From Diplonema japonicum (lineage: Eukaryota; Euglenozoa; Diplonemea; Diplonemida; Diplonemidae): 64,000 bases of DNA. The position numbers and the translations under genes are program-made. The notes beneath the pieces were generated by a model. It made no database searches. It was not told where the DNA came from and worked only from the letters and a program-made list of their open reading frames with translations. Every line of letters begins with the position of its first letter. Positions within the stretch are counted from its first letter, which is position 1. Shown one piece after another: positions 51,111-62,804 of this stretch. The stretch spans positions 666,057 to 730,056 of the forward strand of contig OZ025653.1 in NCBI GenBank assembly GCA_964019335.1, in the 5' to 3' direction.

Positions 51111-51434
51111 TGCAATGTTTAGTTACATGTGGCTTGTGTAGGGTTGTAGAGGGAGGGGAAAGATGTTAAGAAAAAAAACGGTCATTAAAAAGAATACACA
51201 TCAAAAAAAAAGGAGGTTGTGGTGGTGGGGAAGGGTTTTTTTTTTCTGCTTCTTCGTCTTCTTTCTCCTCTCTTTTCCAGTTGCACAACATATAAGGACA
51301 AAGCGTGTTTACGCCCCCCCCCCCCCCCCCTTCCCCTCTTGCTTTCCCCTAAACTCTTTTCCTTTCTCCCCAGAAAAAAAAATCTATCATATGGGTATAT
51401 ATTTTCTAAAAAAGGGGGGTGTCAAATGTAGCCT

Positions 51435-51471
<37 letters not shown>

Positions 51472-51916
51472 ATACGTATTTACACCGTTTCTGGGGTATT
51501 CTGTTCGTTGCGACATACTGGGAACCCCCCGAAAGAAAACGATGAAAATAGCTTCAAGGCACGTTGAACACACCCCCCTCCCCCCCCTTAGAAATTCCCC
51601 ATTGAAGGAAGGGGGCTTGGTGGTTTCGTTTTCTTCTCGAAATGTGCTTTCAAGTTATCTAAGTAACAGGTGGTCACCTTTTTTTTGGGGGGGGGGGGAA
51701 CTGAAAGAAAAAAGAAAGAAAAGGACAGAGAGAACAAAAGAAAACAACTTAATCCCCCAAGTCATGGGGACAGGAGGGAAACGGGGGGCAAAAGAGGGTA
51801 TTTTTAAATCTAGATATCAAAATGAAAAAGACGGAAAAGAAAAGAAAAAAGAAAAGAAAAAGTAATAATACCCCCCCATATCCTGTTCTGATGCTCCCTC
51901 ACCTTTCCCAACATCT
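51111..51916. repeat. Low-complexity intergenic region
   Basis: C, T, A and G runs (for example a T run near 51438-51470). No gene, RNA or repeat copy is visible. Confidence 0.55.
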
Positions 51917-52132
51917 CTAGCTTTCTTCTTCGTAGTGCAGTAATTCTAATATGTGCCGCAGGTTTCCGGATGTCTGTGTTAAGTATAAAAAAGAAAGGGG
52001 GGAAAAAAGAAAAACGAACCTGCAACCACAACTTAAATCTTTCGTTTAGCTGTCTGGCCGTCTCAGCCTTGGCGCCACCCCTCTCTGTTGCTACCTGCCG
52101 CAACACGTTGCAGGCGTTGGTGGCTACTGATA

Positions 52133-52170
<38 letters not shown>

Positions 52171-53597
52171 CTTTGTCTGTACCTTTCGCTTCAACTCTTC
52201 CATATACGGCGCTGGGATGGAACAAGGATTGTTATGTGTGTCCCCCGCATGGTTTGTGAACGGTACCGTGACCTGGATTTGTTTCATTTTGTTTTCCCTC
52301 ATTTTCATTTTTTTCTCCATACCGATGTGAACAACTCAGGATGGAGAAGAGATACTTGCTCGCCGAGCTGGTCCGCTTTGCAGAGACTGACCGGTGCATC
52401 CCACAAGTTCAGCAAGGGGTTCACTCCCACCAACCGCAGGTGGTCCTCAAGCGCAGGGTAAAACGTATTGTAAGGAGCAAGTTCTGTGTGCTTGTTCCCC
52501 TGCAGTACAAGAGGAGGTGTGTTGGTGCAGCAGTACACACGGCAGTCCACGGCGCCTTGTATCTTCAACCCTCTGCAGGGTACAATCAGCCTGACCTTCT
52601 CGCATGACTCCAGCGTCACGACCCCCGACACAGGGCCCAAGATGATGTTGGTATCGGTGCACCCAAAGATGGTCACGTTGTGCATGGGTGCCAGCAGATA
52701 GATGTTCGCATGGTGGTTGCAGTATATCTGCGTGTTCTCAACATCCGGCCCAAGCTCAGCTCCCTTGTGCACCATTGTCTTTACGTACCCGCGCACGATG
52801 GCCGTTTTGTGCCCTGGTTCCGAGGGCCAGAAGAGAACCTTGTTGTTCCTATCTGTCCAGGGCTTGTACCCGCACTTAGTGGGCCCCATGGGGATCATGC
52901 CGTCGTTGATGTGTTGCTGGACGAGGCTGATGTCGACGAGGGCTGACTTGTCGGTCCACCAAAAAGGCATCAGGGAGCCGAAGGGGAGGTCCTTCTTTGC
53001 ACTGCCTGCGGTGCTGGTGTCGATCTCCTTCAGAACGATGCCGAAGGTGTTGACCTGCGCAAAGTTCACCTTGTACTTGTTCGGGGAGAGGAGCGCGAGG
53101 AGGTGGTAGAGGTGTTGCGTGACGAAGGTGGTCATCTTCTCGTGGTCGACGGCCATTGCATGGAGCGTGGCGTCGCCGTTGGGGGAGCCTGTCTGGCAGA
53201 CAACGGACTGCCAAGCAGACTGCGAAGAAGCTGAGTTGGAAGGTGTGTGATGCTGCTGGCAGAAGACGAACAGAAGGAACGGTGGGAGCGGCACCGTCCG
53301 GTCAGCAAGCCAGCCAGCATGCTGCTTATTCGCTTTCCACGCAAGTTCGTCCCTGGTATGCTCCAGCTTCTCCTCAGCCCTCATTGTGTACGTGCAGAAT
53401 AGTTCAAAAATGCTTCCTGCCACGCTTTCACTCAGACCCAAGCTGCTTGCACTAATATTCACCCAATCTGTATAGCTGATGACAGCCTTGTTCTGTACCG
53501 CATTCGGCACCTTCAACAGTGTCGAAAGAGTAAACTTCGGCGGCAGAGACACCGGCAGCACATACTGCTGGAACAGCTCCACCCTCACACAATACAT
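51917..53597 (-). CDS. TBCCD1: TBCC domain-containing protein 1 (TBCCD1), four exons
   Basis: A 511-residue protein in exons 53597-52323, 52272-52183, 52133-52020 and 51973-51917; introns of 50, 49 and 46 nt. The first (GTATGGAG to ATCCAG) hides behind a false stop (FTSVWRKK), and splicing restores a C-terminus ending TSGNLRHILELLHYEEES, as in animal TBCCD1. The middle holds the C-CAP/tubulin-cofactor-C beta-helix: NIYLLAPMHNVTIFGCTD, NIILGPVSGVVTLESCEKV and CTNTPPLVLQGN, then APYNTFYPALEDHL, LNLWD. TBCCD1 localises to centrosomes, basal bodies and flagellar structures and positions organelles. It lacks the tubulin GTPase-activating Arg finger of true cofactor C in the family consensus. The start follows CACCTAACAG and a G-rich leader. 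Confidence 0.93.
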
Positions 53598-54183
53598 TGC
53601 CCTCCCCCCGCCCTGTTAGGTGTTGCAGCGTGGAAGCTCATAAGGAAGGGGAGGGAAAAAAAAAAAAAAAAAGACATGGGGAGATATAACCGTAAACATG
53701 GACCCGATCACGCAAACGAAAGCCTGAGTTTTTTCGAAGATTAGTGATTTTTTTTTTTATTAAAGAATCTCTTTAGTTGTAAGATTTTTTTTTTTTTTTT
53801 TGCGTCTTTAAAAAAAATACCCCAGATGAAGGGTGCAAGATGATGGCGTTTTATTTTGTTGTACAGAATATAAAAAAATATCCACCCATCCTCTGTTTTG
53901 CTTGACGTTTTGCGTGAGCGGGCCCATTAAAAATAATAATGTAATGGGAAAGGGGAAAAGGTAAAAAAAATAAAAATAAAAATACACCACCCACCCCCCG
54001 ATACTTTTTTTTTTTATATGATACTTTTTTTTTGTTGAAATGAAATTTCTTTTTTTTTTTTTGTTTCTGGGGAAAAAAAGAGAGAAAAAAAAAAGGCAAG
54101 ATTTTGTCCAAGAAACAGGTTATTCAGTAAAAAAAAATAGGCCCCTTTGAGGACACATTCCACCGCCACTGCCAATCACCGTG
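53598..54183. repeat. Low-complexity intergenic region
   Basis: A and T runs and AT-rich DNA between TBCCD1 and Pelota. No further gene is visible. Confidence 0.5.
53613..53630 (-). other. Probable trans-splice acceptor of TBCCD1
   Basis: CAACACCTAACAG on the minus strand, 16 nt before the ATG; CTAAC and AG almost touch. Confidence 0.5.
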
Positions 54184-55527
54184 TTAAAGGGGTTCGTCAA
54201 GGTCTTCCAAGTCATCTAAATACATGTGCGAGGTATTCGTGGGTATTATCTCGACTTCTTCTTCGCTGTCGAGCTCGTTGAGCTCCGGGCAAGGAAAGCG
54301 GAGGATAGCGGCAACCCCATTAAGAGACGATAACTGCTCCCCAGAGACGTGCATTGATGAGAAAATATGCACTTCGCCATTCAACTCTTGAACATTTTCA
54401 ACAAGCTCCACGTACTTCTTTCTTTGCGCAACAGAATTGCTCCTGAAAACCGAGTCAAGGATCATTAGTGATTCCACAGCTTGTTTTTCCACAGCAGCGA
54501 AGACAGGGAGCGGCCCGTACACCACTCTGTCCTCGTCATTCTGCATCATCTCGAAGAATTTTTCCAAACACTTCACCTCGGCGATGCTCTTGGTGTCTGT
54601 GAGCTTTGCTGCAATCGCTTTGGATGCGATGACTTCCTTCAGGCAGTGTAGATGCCCGCTGCTGCATGGTGCTAGCAACCATTTGCTTTTGCTTTTCACG
54701 ATCTCCTTCAACTCTCTTTTAACACTTTCTTCCATGCAGTACTTCATGAAATCTTGGTTTACGAAACCTGGGCTGCACACGAGCAAGCATTTCACAATAC
54801 CCCAGTTCACGTGCCGGATGACGCCTTGGAAGACCGCTTCGTAGAACTTCACGATAGTCTTATCGTGCTGCGAGGCTCCGGAGCGGCGCTTTCTCGGGAT
54901 CGGGACTTCTATCCGCTGCTTCAGGATGGTCATCGACGAGGTTAGCAGGCAGATGTGCGCGATGCCTTCTTGAAGAACCACTGCTGCTACGTCCGCCTTG
55001 GACGTGCTGTCACATGCCTTTTATTATTATTTTATTTAAAAAAAAAAAAAAAAAACAAATATAATTTATACACACCTCCACTAACCGTTGATACACAACA
55101 GTGTCCCAGCATTCCTTCCCAATCCCGATCTCGCCTGATAACGTAGCGCTGACAGGGGTGACCTCGATGGTGTGAAACACACCCGATTTGACATGTTCGT
55201 TCTCGCAAGCTACTTTGCCCTGTTTTTTTGTTTTTTTTTTTTTGTTTTTTTTTTTCTTTGCTTTTGTGTGCACACCGAGTATCGGATCAAAGAAGACTGT
55301 GGATCGAAGTCTATACTTGTGATTTTAACGGTCAGGTTCAGCCTGATCTTGTTTGTTAGAACGTTGCCGGTGGTTCCGACGCTCTGCAGCTTTCGCCATG
55401 TAGATGCCCTCACGGTGTCGCCGACGTACACCAGGTTGTACAGCTGCCATAGATCCTCATCGTCTTCTATCTTCACCTTGACGGTGCCCCCACCGCCCCG
55501 CTCGAACCGCTTGTCCAATAGCTTCAT
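54184..55527 (-). CDS. PELO: Pelota/Dom34 mRNA surveillance factor, three exons
   Basis: A 409-residue protein in exons 55527-55276, 55219-55076 and 55017-54184. The 56-nt and 58-nt introns (GTGTGCACA; GTGTGTATA) are full of A or T; the second uses the acceptor AAAAG before GCATGTGACAG, because only this keeps frame and yields ACDSTSKADVAAVV as in other Pelotas. The N-terminal Sm-like domain starts MKLLDKRFERGGGGTVKVK and DLWQLYNLVYVGD; the central eRF1-like domain has IPRKRR but no GGQ; the C-terminal domain ends EQLSSLNGVAAILRFPCPEL. Pelota with Hbs1 recognises stalled or empty ribosomes in no-go and non-stop decay and splits them with ABCE1. The acidic C-terminus is slightly longer than in animals. 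Confidence 0.96.
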
Positions 55528-55596
55528 ATTGTTTTATTTTATTTTTATAAAAGTTTTATAGAAAAGTTCACAATCGCATGTGTATGTGTGTGCCCT

Positions 55597-55639
<43 letters not shown>

Positions 55640-56521
55640 TTTTTTTCTATAAAAAAAAAATTAAAAAAAGGTGTATCGATTTTAGCGGTACCATGATTTG
55701 AGTGCTCACTTCAAAAAAAAAAAGAAAAAAACATTATGCCCCTTCAGGATTAACATTAAAAAATAACATGTCAAGGTCAGGGTGTGTGTTGGGGGGGGGG
55801 AGGGGGGGGGGGGAGAAGGGGGAAGGAGGAAAAAAAGAGAATTTTTTCGTTCCTTTTTTTTTTTTTTTTTTTTCAAAGAAAAATACACGTTGCCCTACTA
55901 AAAAGCAATCTTCTTTTGTTGTCATGTCAGTATAATCCAAAAGGCTCATCGGCTTTTTACTGTGGGCGTTGCTGTTCTTTCTTTTTTCCTTTTAATATTT
56001 TTTTTCGGGCGGGAACGGGAAGAGAGGTAGTAGGGAGGTGCTTTGACAAGGAAGGGGAAAGGAGTGAAGGGGGAAAAAAGGAGGGGGTGAGGGGGAGGTG
56101 AAATAGAGGGAGGAAACATTTTTGCTTGTTTTCTTTACTTTGGAACTCCCCTCCCCCCCCTCTTTTCTCTCCCTCCAAAAAAAAACGAGAGGACAAGGGG
56201 AAAAAAAAATCTAAGTGGTGGGGTATAGTGATTCAGAGAAGGGAGATATCTAACGAGAGCAGAAAGAGGGTAGAAATGAAATCCTCTAATTTTCCCGGTT
56301 TTCTTTTATTTTTTTTTTAATTTTTTTTTTTCTGAAGGAAAAAAAAAAGATTCTATTTAACAGATACGGGGAGGGGAAAAAGACTAAAGCGGGTTGGGGA
56401 TCTAAAAGGAGAAAAAAAAAATGAGAAGGCAATTTTATGAATATTTTTTTTTGTTTTTTTTTTGTTTTTCTATTGAAGGGTACACAACAAAATAAAAGGG
56501 ACGAACAATGACAACAACAAT
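55528..56521. repeat. Low-complexity intergenic region
   Basis: Very long T run (about 55599-55638), G runs near 55790-55814 and A/T-rich DNA. Nothing else is recognised. Confidence 0.55.
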
Positions 56522-58746
56522 TTAAACAAGGTTGTCACGCGAGGTGACCTTGGCCTTGCAGGAGTCTTCGATATCGAGGGGACCCTGTTTTTCATTTTTT
56601 CCCCCCCCTCTTCACACACCTTTGCGTTCCCTGTGAGGTCATTGCCCACAATGACGGCCTCACCATTGTTGCACACCCAGATGCCCTCGTACTTGTTTGC
56701 CTGGATGACGTTCTTCTCAATGTTGAGGTGCCCGCCAGAGGTAACAAGCACACCAGCGTTGTGGTTCCCTGTGATCTTGTTATCCTTCACGGTGCCCTTC
56801 CCGTTCTCGAAGCAGTAGACGCCCGTTTCCTTCCCATTCCTGATGTTGTTGCCCTGGATGAGGGGGTTGGCATGCGTCTTGATGAGCACACCCGCCTTCA
56901 CGTTCCCTGTGATCTCGTTGTCCTTCACCACACCGCCGCCCCTGTCGCACAGGAACACACCCGCCTGCTTGTTGCTGTGGATGTGGTTGTTCGTGATCAC
57001 CGGTGCCCCGCCTGCCTTCACGACGATCCCGCTGCCGCCGTTGTCGTAGATCTCGTTGCCCTGAATGACACCTTTGCTGTCGTGGCAGATGAACACGCCA
57101 GTGTCACGTCCGTTGTGGATCTTGTTGTCCTTCACAGTGGGCTGTGCGCCCCTCTTCAGCAACACTGCTGCGTAAGTGTTGTTGTAGATGTCATTGTGCT
57201 CAAGGAGCCCCTTGGCACCGTCGAACACGTACACGCCTGCCTGCGCACCGTCGTGGATCTGGCAGTGGTGGATGTGCGGCTCTGCTGTCTTGTGGATGGT
57301 GATGCAGGCACCGCCGTGGCTCGACAGGTCACACTTGCGCATCTTGGCAGTACCGTTCCTGAAGTCGGCGGCCACCCATTTGCCCTCGCCGTCCGCACTC
57401 TTCCTCTGCCTGATGACAAGGTTCTCAAGTTCAGCGCTTGCAGTGATGGTGCACACCGTCTTGTCTTCCACCTCGATGACGGGCCTCTTGTCGGGGTCTG
57501 CTGCAGTAAGTGTCACTGCCTTGTTGATATTCAGCGGCTTCCTGTACGTGCCCGGCTCGATGGTGATGACGTCCCCTGTGGAGGCGGCGTCGATGGCCTG
57601 CTGGATGCACCCACCCGCGACCACCCTTCTACCCTTCTCCTCGTTGATGGGGACGAACCCCTTGTTGCGCGCAACAGGGAAGCGGGGCGCTGCAGCGGGC
57701 TGCAGAACGGGGGTCTTGGCTTTCTTAGCGCCGGTTGGCAGAGCCCTGTTGTTGGCAATGGGTTGAAGGGGGGCTCTGTCGTCCTTGTCCTTCTCGTCCT
57801 TCAGCCTCTGGAGCTCACCCTTCAAACGCTTCACTTCGTCGTCCCTGTCTGCAAGCTTCTTCACCAGCTGGTCGTGATCGCCGTCGGGCTTGAGCCCTGC
57901 AGTCACACCGCTCTTGGAGCGCACCCTCAGCCCGTTGATGCCGTATCGCTCCTTTTCAGAGTCGGTCGCGATCTTCATGAGCACCTCCCTAGCAGACGGC
58001 CTGTTGCGGGGGTCCTTTGCCAGCAGTGCAGTGGTCACCTGGGCAATCTTGGAGGAGTAGCCCCTTGCGGTGATCTCGGACTCGACGTCAGAGAGGATGC
58101 GATCGCCCTGCAGAAGGAGGGAGTTGATGGGGCGTTCCCTCAGGGTGCACAGCTCAAGGAGCACCACGCCAAGACCCCAGAGGTCGACCTTGTTTGTGTA
58201 CCTCTGACGGAGGAGGAGCTCGGGTGCGAAGTAGTAGGGCGTGCCGACGATGGTCTTCCTGCAGGCCTCCTCACAACGACGGGAGAGACCGAAGTCACCG
58301 AGCCTGACGTTGTCGTCTTTGGTGAAGAAAATGTTAGTGGGTTTGATGTCCCTGTGGATGAAGTCCTGCTCGTGGAGGTAGTGCATGGCTGCGCACATCT
58401 GGACCATCCACTTGCGGATGCGGGCCTCCTCGAAGAAGGACTTCTTCCTCTTGGCCTCTTTGATGCGGTCGGAGAAGTCACCGCACTCGCAGAGTTCCAT
58501 CGAAAGGCAGATGGAGTACTGCTGGTGCCTGTCCTTGTGCACGAAGAAGTCATGAAACCCGATAATGTTCTCGTGCTTCACGTTCGTCAGAACCTTGATC
58601 TCATGGAGCGCAAAGTTCATCTCGTGGCTGTCTCTGCACAAGATTTGCTTTAAAGCATACAACTTCCCTGACTTCTTGTTCTTCACCTTGTGAACCTTCC
58701 CCTGACCGCCAGCACCAATCTGCCAGAGCTTCTCGTAGTCCTCCAT
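56522..58746 (-). CDS. NEK-like protein kinase fused to a right-handed beta-helix domain
   Basis: A 729-residue protein in exons 58746-56620 and 56584-56522. The 35-nt intron (GTGTGTGAAG to AAAACAG) restores the last helix rung GNAKGPLDIEDSCKAKV. Residues 5-270 are an active-looking NEK-type kinase: IGAGGQGKVHKV, Lys33 in YALKQI, HRDIKPTNIF, GDFGLSRR, GTPYYFAPE. A charged coiled segment and a linker follow (about 290-370). From about 380 to the end comes a parallel beta-helix with a ~23-residue rung of the type G-V-x-N-xI-x-N, as in F-box protein 11 and NosD/pectate-lyase-like folds. Such helices bind peptides or sugars, so the fusion may direct the kinase to a partner. A long open frame on the opposite strand is a codon-bias shadow. 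Confidence 0.92.
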
Positions 58747-59511
58747 TGTATTTTTTTTTTTTTTTGTTCTAAAAAGTTCTAAAAGGATGTGTGGTCTGGA
58801 CTATCCAAACGAAAACCTGTAATGTTTTTTTTTTCGTGCTTCTTTTTTTTTTCGTTTACTCCACAAAACACTAATAGACAAAATAGCTGAACAAAGTGGT
58901 ATAAAAAAAGGGGGGGGTAATAGACAAGAAATTCACTATGATGGGGGGAAGTGTTTGTTGCAACGACCCACCGAAGAAAGGAAAGAGGGGAAAACAAAAC
59001 TTTTTTCTTCTTTCTAGAGAGGGTGTGTGGAGGAATCATGTTTTTTTTTTTTCTTTCTCCGTCTTCTATTTCCTAATTCTCTTGAAAAATAAGGGCACCC
59101 CCCCCCCCCCCCCCCCCGCACGCAACCACCATGTGAAACGCACACCCTTGCAGGAAAATAAAAAATGGGACACGGGCTGCACCATCTCTCGGTTCCACAG
59201 TCCTCCAGGTTGTCTTCTTCAGGCAAGGGGCACCCTAGTATCCTAGCAGCTTGGCTCTTCCAATCTTTCTTTCATACTCTTTCCTTTTCTTTCCTTTTCT
59301 TTTAATATGAGACTAAGAGAGTCTAATGGATGGGGTGTAGAATAGGGGAATGGGGAGCACGGGAGGGAGTGGAACTAAAAAAAAAAAAAGAAAACGGGAA
59401 GATAAGAGTAGCATAACAGATATTTTGTGTGGCCTCTATTACATAAAAAAAAAAGAGAAATTTAATCTAAAAAAGAAAAAAAAAAAAGAATGAGGGGGGT
59501 TAACTTTTGAA
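58747..59511. repeat. Low-complexity intergenic region
   Basis: T, A and C runs (C run near 59099-59117), then AT-rich DNA. No gene or repeat copy is seen. Confidence 0.55.
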
Positions 59512-62500
59512 TCACCCATAAAAGAGATCCTCGAACTCGACGAGCTGGTAGAGCATTCTTTCCGCAACCTACATTTAGTTTCTTTTTCAAAAAAAAAGAA
59601 AAGAAAGGAAGCATACCCTTGCCTTTCCCTCCTCAATATTAAAAGAGGAGAAGACGGAAGTAGGGGCCTCCATCTCAGAGTTGTTGTCTTTCATTTGTTG
59701 GTAAATGGCGAGGAAGGTTTCTGTCCCCAACTGGGATTCAAGGGCTTCACGAAGACATTCGATCCGAGAAGAGAGCTTCACTCTCACAGAATCATCAAGG
59801 AGGGGCCCACCCCCTCCTGAAACTGGTACCGGGACTGGATCATAATGCATCTCTCCCTCACTCGAAGGTGGTGTGTGGAATACCCCTTCGTCTTCGCTCC
59901 CAGCATATGGTACCGGCGCTGGGGCCGGTATTGGTACGGGTGCAGGCACTGGCGCCTGGTGAACAGGTTCCGGAGGCCTTGCAGGAGACTGTATTTATCG
60001 ATGTTGTTTTACTTATTCCTCTGATACATACCGGGGGTACATCGCCCACCGACGGCCTCCCCGACACCACCAGCTCAAAGTCCCAGTCCTGTGGTGTTTC
60101 GTGAAATTACAGGTAAAACAGGGTATACCTGCGGTTTCCTCTGTGTTCTTCGTGCTTCGTCTTTGTGATGCTTCTTTGCGTCTTTCACCGACATCCTCGC
60201 TTCCCTGCGGTCGTCCTTGTCTTCCTCTTCAGGTTCGTGGGATGGTTCTTTCTTCGGTTTTGTGCTGTCGACGAAGATGAAGTCCCCCCCGCTGCGTGCC
60301 TTTTTGAACGCTTCCTTTGTGTTGGTGCTGAGGTCGATCTTCGACTTGATGTTTTTCAGGCTCATGCGGTGCTTGCTCTTCTGCAGACGGATCTCTTCCT
60401 GCTCCTTGGCACGCCTCTCATCGCGCACTCCCTTCCGCTTTTCGTACTGGTCACGTCTCTCTTGGTTCACCACAGCTAGGCTGCGCTTCTGCATGCGTGC
60501 ATTGGGCGCAGGACTTTGCTGCACTTCCTTCTTTGGTCTGGAGTGAGACCGAGTCCTACGAGGGGAAGGCGAAGTGGTGCGGTGTTTAGCTATTTGCGCG
60601 GAGGGGGCAGTGTGTGGAGGAGGTGTGGAGGACGGGGCTATGTGGGCACCGGGGAGGACTTGTTGTTTTTTGACATCTTTTGGGTCATTCGCACCAGCAG
60701 GCATGACGGCTAGCATGTCCGTTAACAGCTGCAGCTGAGCCTTGGCATCCTCCATCCACACACCAGTCTGTGAGTTGCCAACGGCACCCATCTTGCTTCT
60801 GCTGCGCTCTTTGAGTTTTGCTTGCCGCAGCTGTGCGAAGCTTTGTTTCTGCTCCATCTTCGAAGTTGCATCCTCTCGACGTGAGCTGGCAGGTGTGTGG
60901 AAAGGAGTGTGGCCGTACGAGGGACCAGGCGTAGCTGCTGTCGTAGCAGTGGTGTTGCTAGCGGCGCTTGCCACGCTGGTGTTGACGCTGGTGTTCGACG
61001 TGCTGGCAAAGGACGTATCATGGCATCTGCCCGTGCCTGTGGGTTCATCTAGCAGACTGAAGCGGGAATCGAAGACGGGAGGGAGAGGTGCTGGCCGCGA
61101 CGGCATGTGGGATCTTTCCTTGACGACAGAGGGAGATACGGCGGGGGACTGTTCATGCTTCCTCCTTTGCAATTCATAGACCTTCAGGTCTTCATGGCTG
61201 CGGTCGAGGCGCGCCTGTTCGAGCTCCTTCTCTCTCCTCTCATTTTCATGTTGTTCTTGCCGCTCTTTTTCTTCCCTCTCCTTGCGGAGCCATTCTTGCT
61301 GTAGAACAAACTGCTGTCGTTCTCTTTCCTGCTGTTGTCTGTCGCGCTCTTGTTGCAACCTCCTCTCGTTGTCACGCAGTTCCTCCAGCTTTTCCCGTTC
61401 GTGCCTTTCCCTCTCCTGCTGTAGCTTTGTTTGCCTCTCTTTTTCCAAACGCTCTTTTTCGAGCTGTCTTAGTTTTTCTTGCTTTTCCCTCTCTTGGTGC
61501 ATTCTAAGCTTTTCCTTTTCTTGTTGCAGTCTCGTGAGTCTTTCCTTTTCTTGCCGTTCAATCTCCTGCATCTTTTGCTGGTGTTTTTCTTTCTCCTCTT
61601 GAATCTTTCGCTGTTGCAACTGCCTTTCGCGCTCCTGCTTCTCCCTTTCCTTTATCTGCCGTTCCTTTTCGTACTTGATGTGCTGCCGCTGTCGCTCTTC
61701 CCATTTTGCAGCCTCCAGCTCCTGCTGTTTCTGCACTTCCAGTTTTTGTTTTTCCCGCTCTTCTCTGCGCTGCTTTTCCTCGTTTTCTTTGTCCTTGTCA
61801 CTGTCACGAGAAGCCCGCAAGTTAGGGCATGGAACCGCGGCCTGCGGGGAGGAGAGAAACGAAGGGGTCTGGATGGGTGCAGTTTTCAAGGGGTGGTAAT
61901 CTGTGGTGTTGGTGGTGTTGGTGTTCGTGGGTGTGCTTGGATTCAACATAGGGTTGAAGGGTCTGTGTACGACCTTGGGGATGGGTCCTACCACGGGTTG
62001 GCTGTAGGAAGTACTGTGCCGTGCCGCGTAGGCGGAGAGCTCAGACCGCAGGACCGGAGTGAAGGAGGCGGAGTGGACTTGAATGGCATCGCACATGACA
62101 ACATCACGCAAGGACGGGCGGCAGCGTGGGTCTGGCGAGAGCATTGCATCGATGACGGCGGGCAGGCTGCCCTCGATCTGCTTGTCCTTCATCAGCTCTT
62201 TGCAGACAGTTGCGAAGGCCCATATGTCGGAGTGCTTTTGGTATGGCAAGCCGACCTTCACTTCAGGTGCCGTGAAGAAAGGAGATACAGACGCACGCCT
62301 CTGAGCGTCGTCTTGGTTGATGAGATGCGATTTGATACCAAAGTCACCCAACTTGAGAACTTCCTTCGCGTTGATGAAGATGGTGTCGAGAGTGATGTCC
62401 CGGTGCACAATGTCTGACTTGTGCGCGTGGTCGACGGCCATGGCGAGCTGGGTTATCCACGAGAGCACCTTCGAGGTGTCAGCAGAGAGGAGCGATAGGC

Positions 62501-62804
62501 GTAAGCTGCCATTGTCCGCGTAGTCCGTTAGTACGTTCAGGTGTCCCTTCTCTTCAAACGATCCATAACAAGAGAGGATAAACGCGTGGCGGAGGGAGCT
62601 TAGCTGCCTCACCTCAGCTGCTGCGTCCTGCCGCTCACGTGAACCCATACCCTTCACTTCCAACCTGCGTAGAGCATACAATCTTCCATCAGCCAAGCCC
62701 TCTACTAGCAAACAACAGCACCCTGTTTTATAGCTTAAGGTTTTGATCCTCTTCAAGGCGCACCCCCACCCACATGGTTCGTCACCCCCGCTTTCACCCT
62801 CCAT
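59512..62804 (-). CDS. NEK-like pseudokinase with long coiled coil, four exons
   Basis: A 1053-residue protein in exons 62804-60129, 60088-60032, 59988-59617 and 59568-59512 (introns 40, 43 and 48 nt, donors GTATA, GTATG, GTATG). Residues 15-270 have the kinase fold, but the Gly-rich loop is lost (SYKTGCCCLLVEG), the ATP-binding Lys is Arg46 in LYALRRL, and the catalytic loop HRDITLDTIFI has Thr138 and Thr141 in place of Lys and Asn; the HRD and DFG Asp remain. Residues 355-600 are an uninterrupted Glu/Arg/Gln coiled coil. Basic and Ser/Pro-rich stretches follow, then a Pro/Val-rich linker. The spliced C-terminus ends VAERMLYQLVEFEDLF, like NEK tails. It is probably a scaffold that partners an active NEK. 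The ATG follows CCCCTCAG by five bases. Confidence 0.88.

Noticed and set aside
52063-52330. A separate small gene with MEKKMKMREN start overlapping the TBCCD1 stop
   Set aside because: The overlap is explained by a 50-nt intron. Splicing gives one TBCCD1 protein with a family-like C-terminus.
56728-58653. A 641-codon open frame on the plus strand
   Set aside because: It lies wholly antisense to the kinase-beta-helix gene and reflects GC-rich third codon positions of that gene. Its translation has no domain and no splice or acceptor context.
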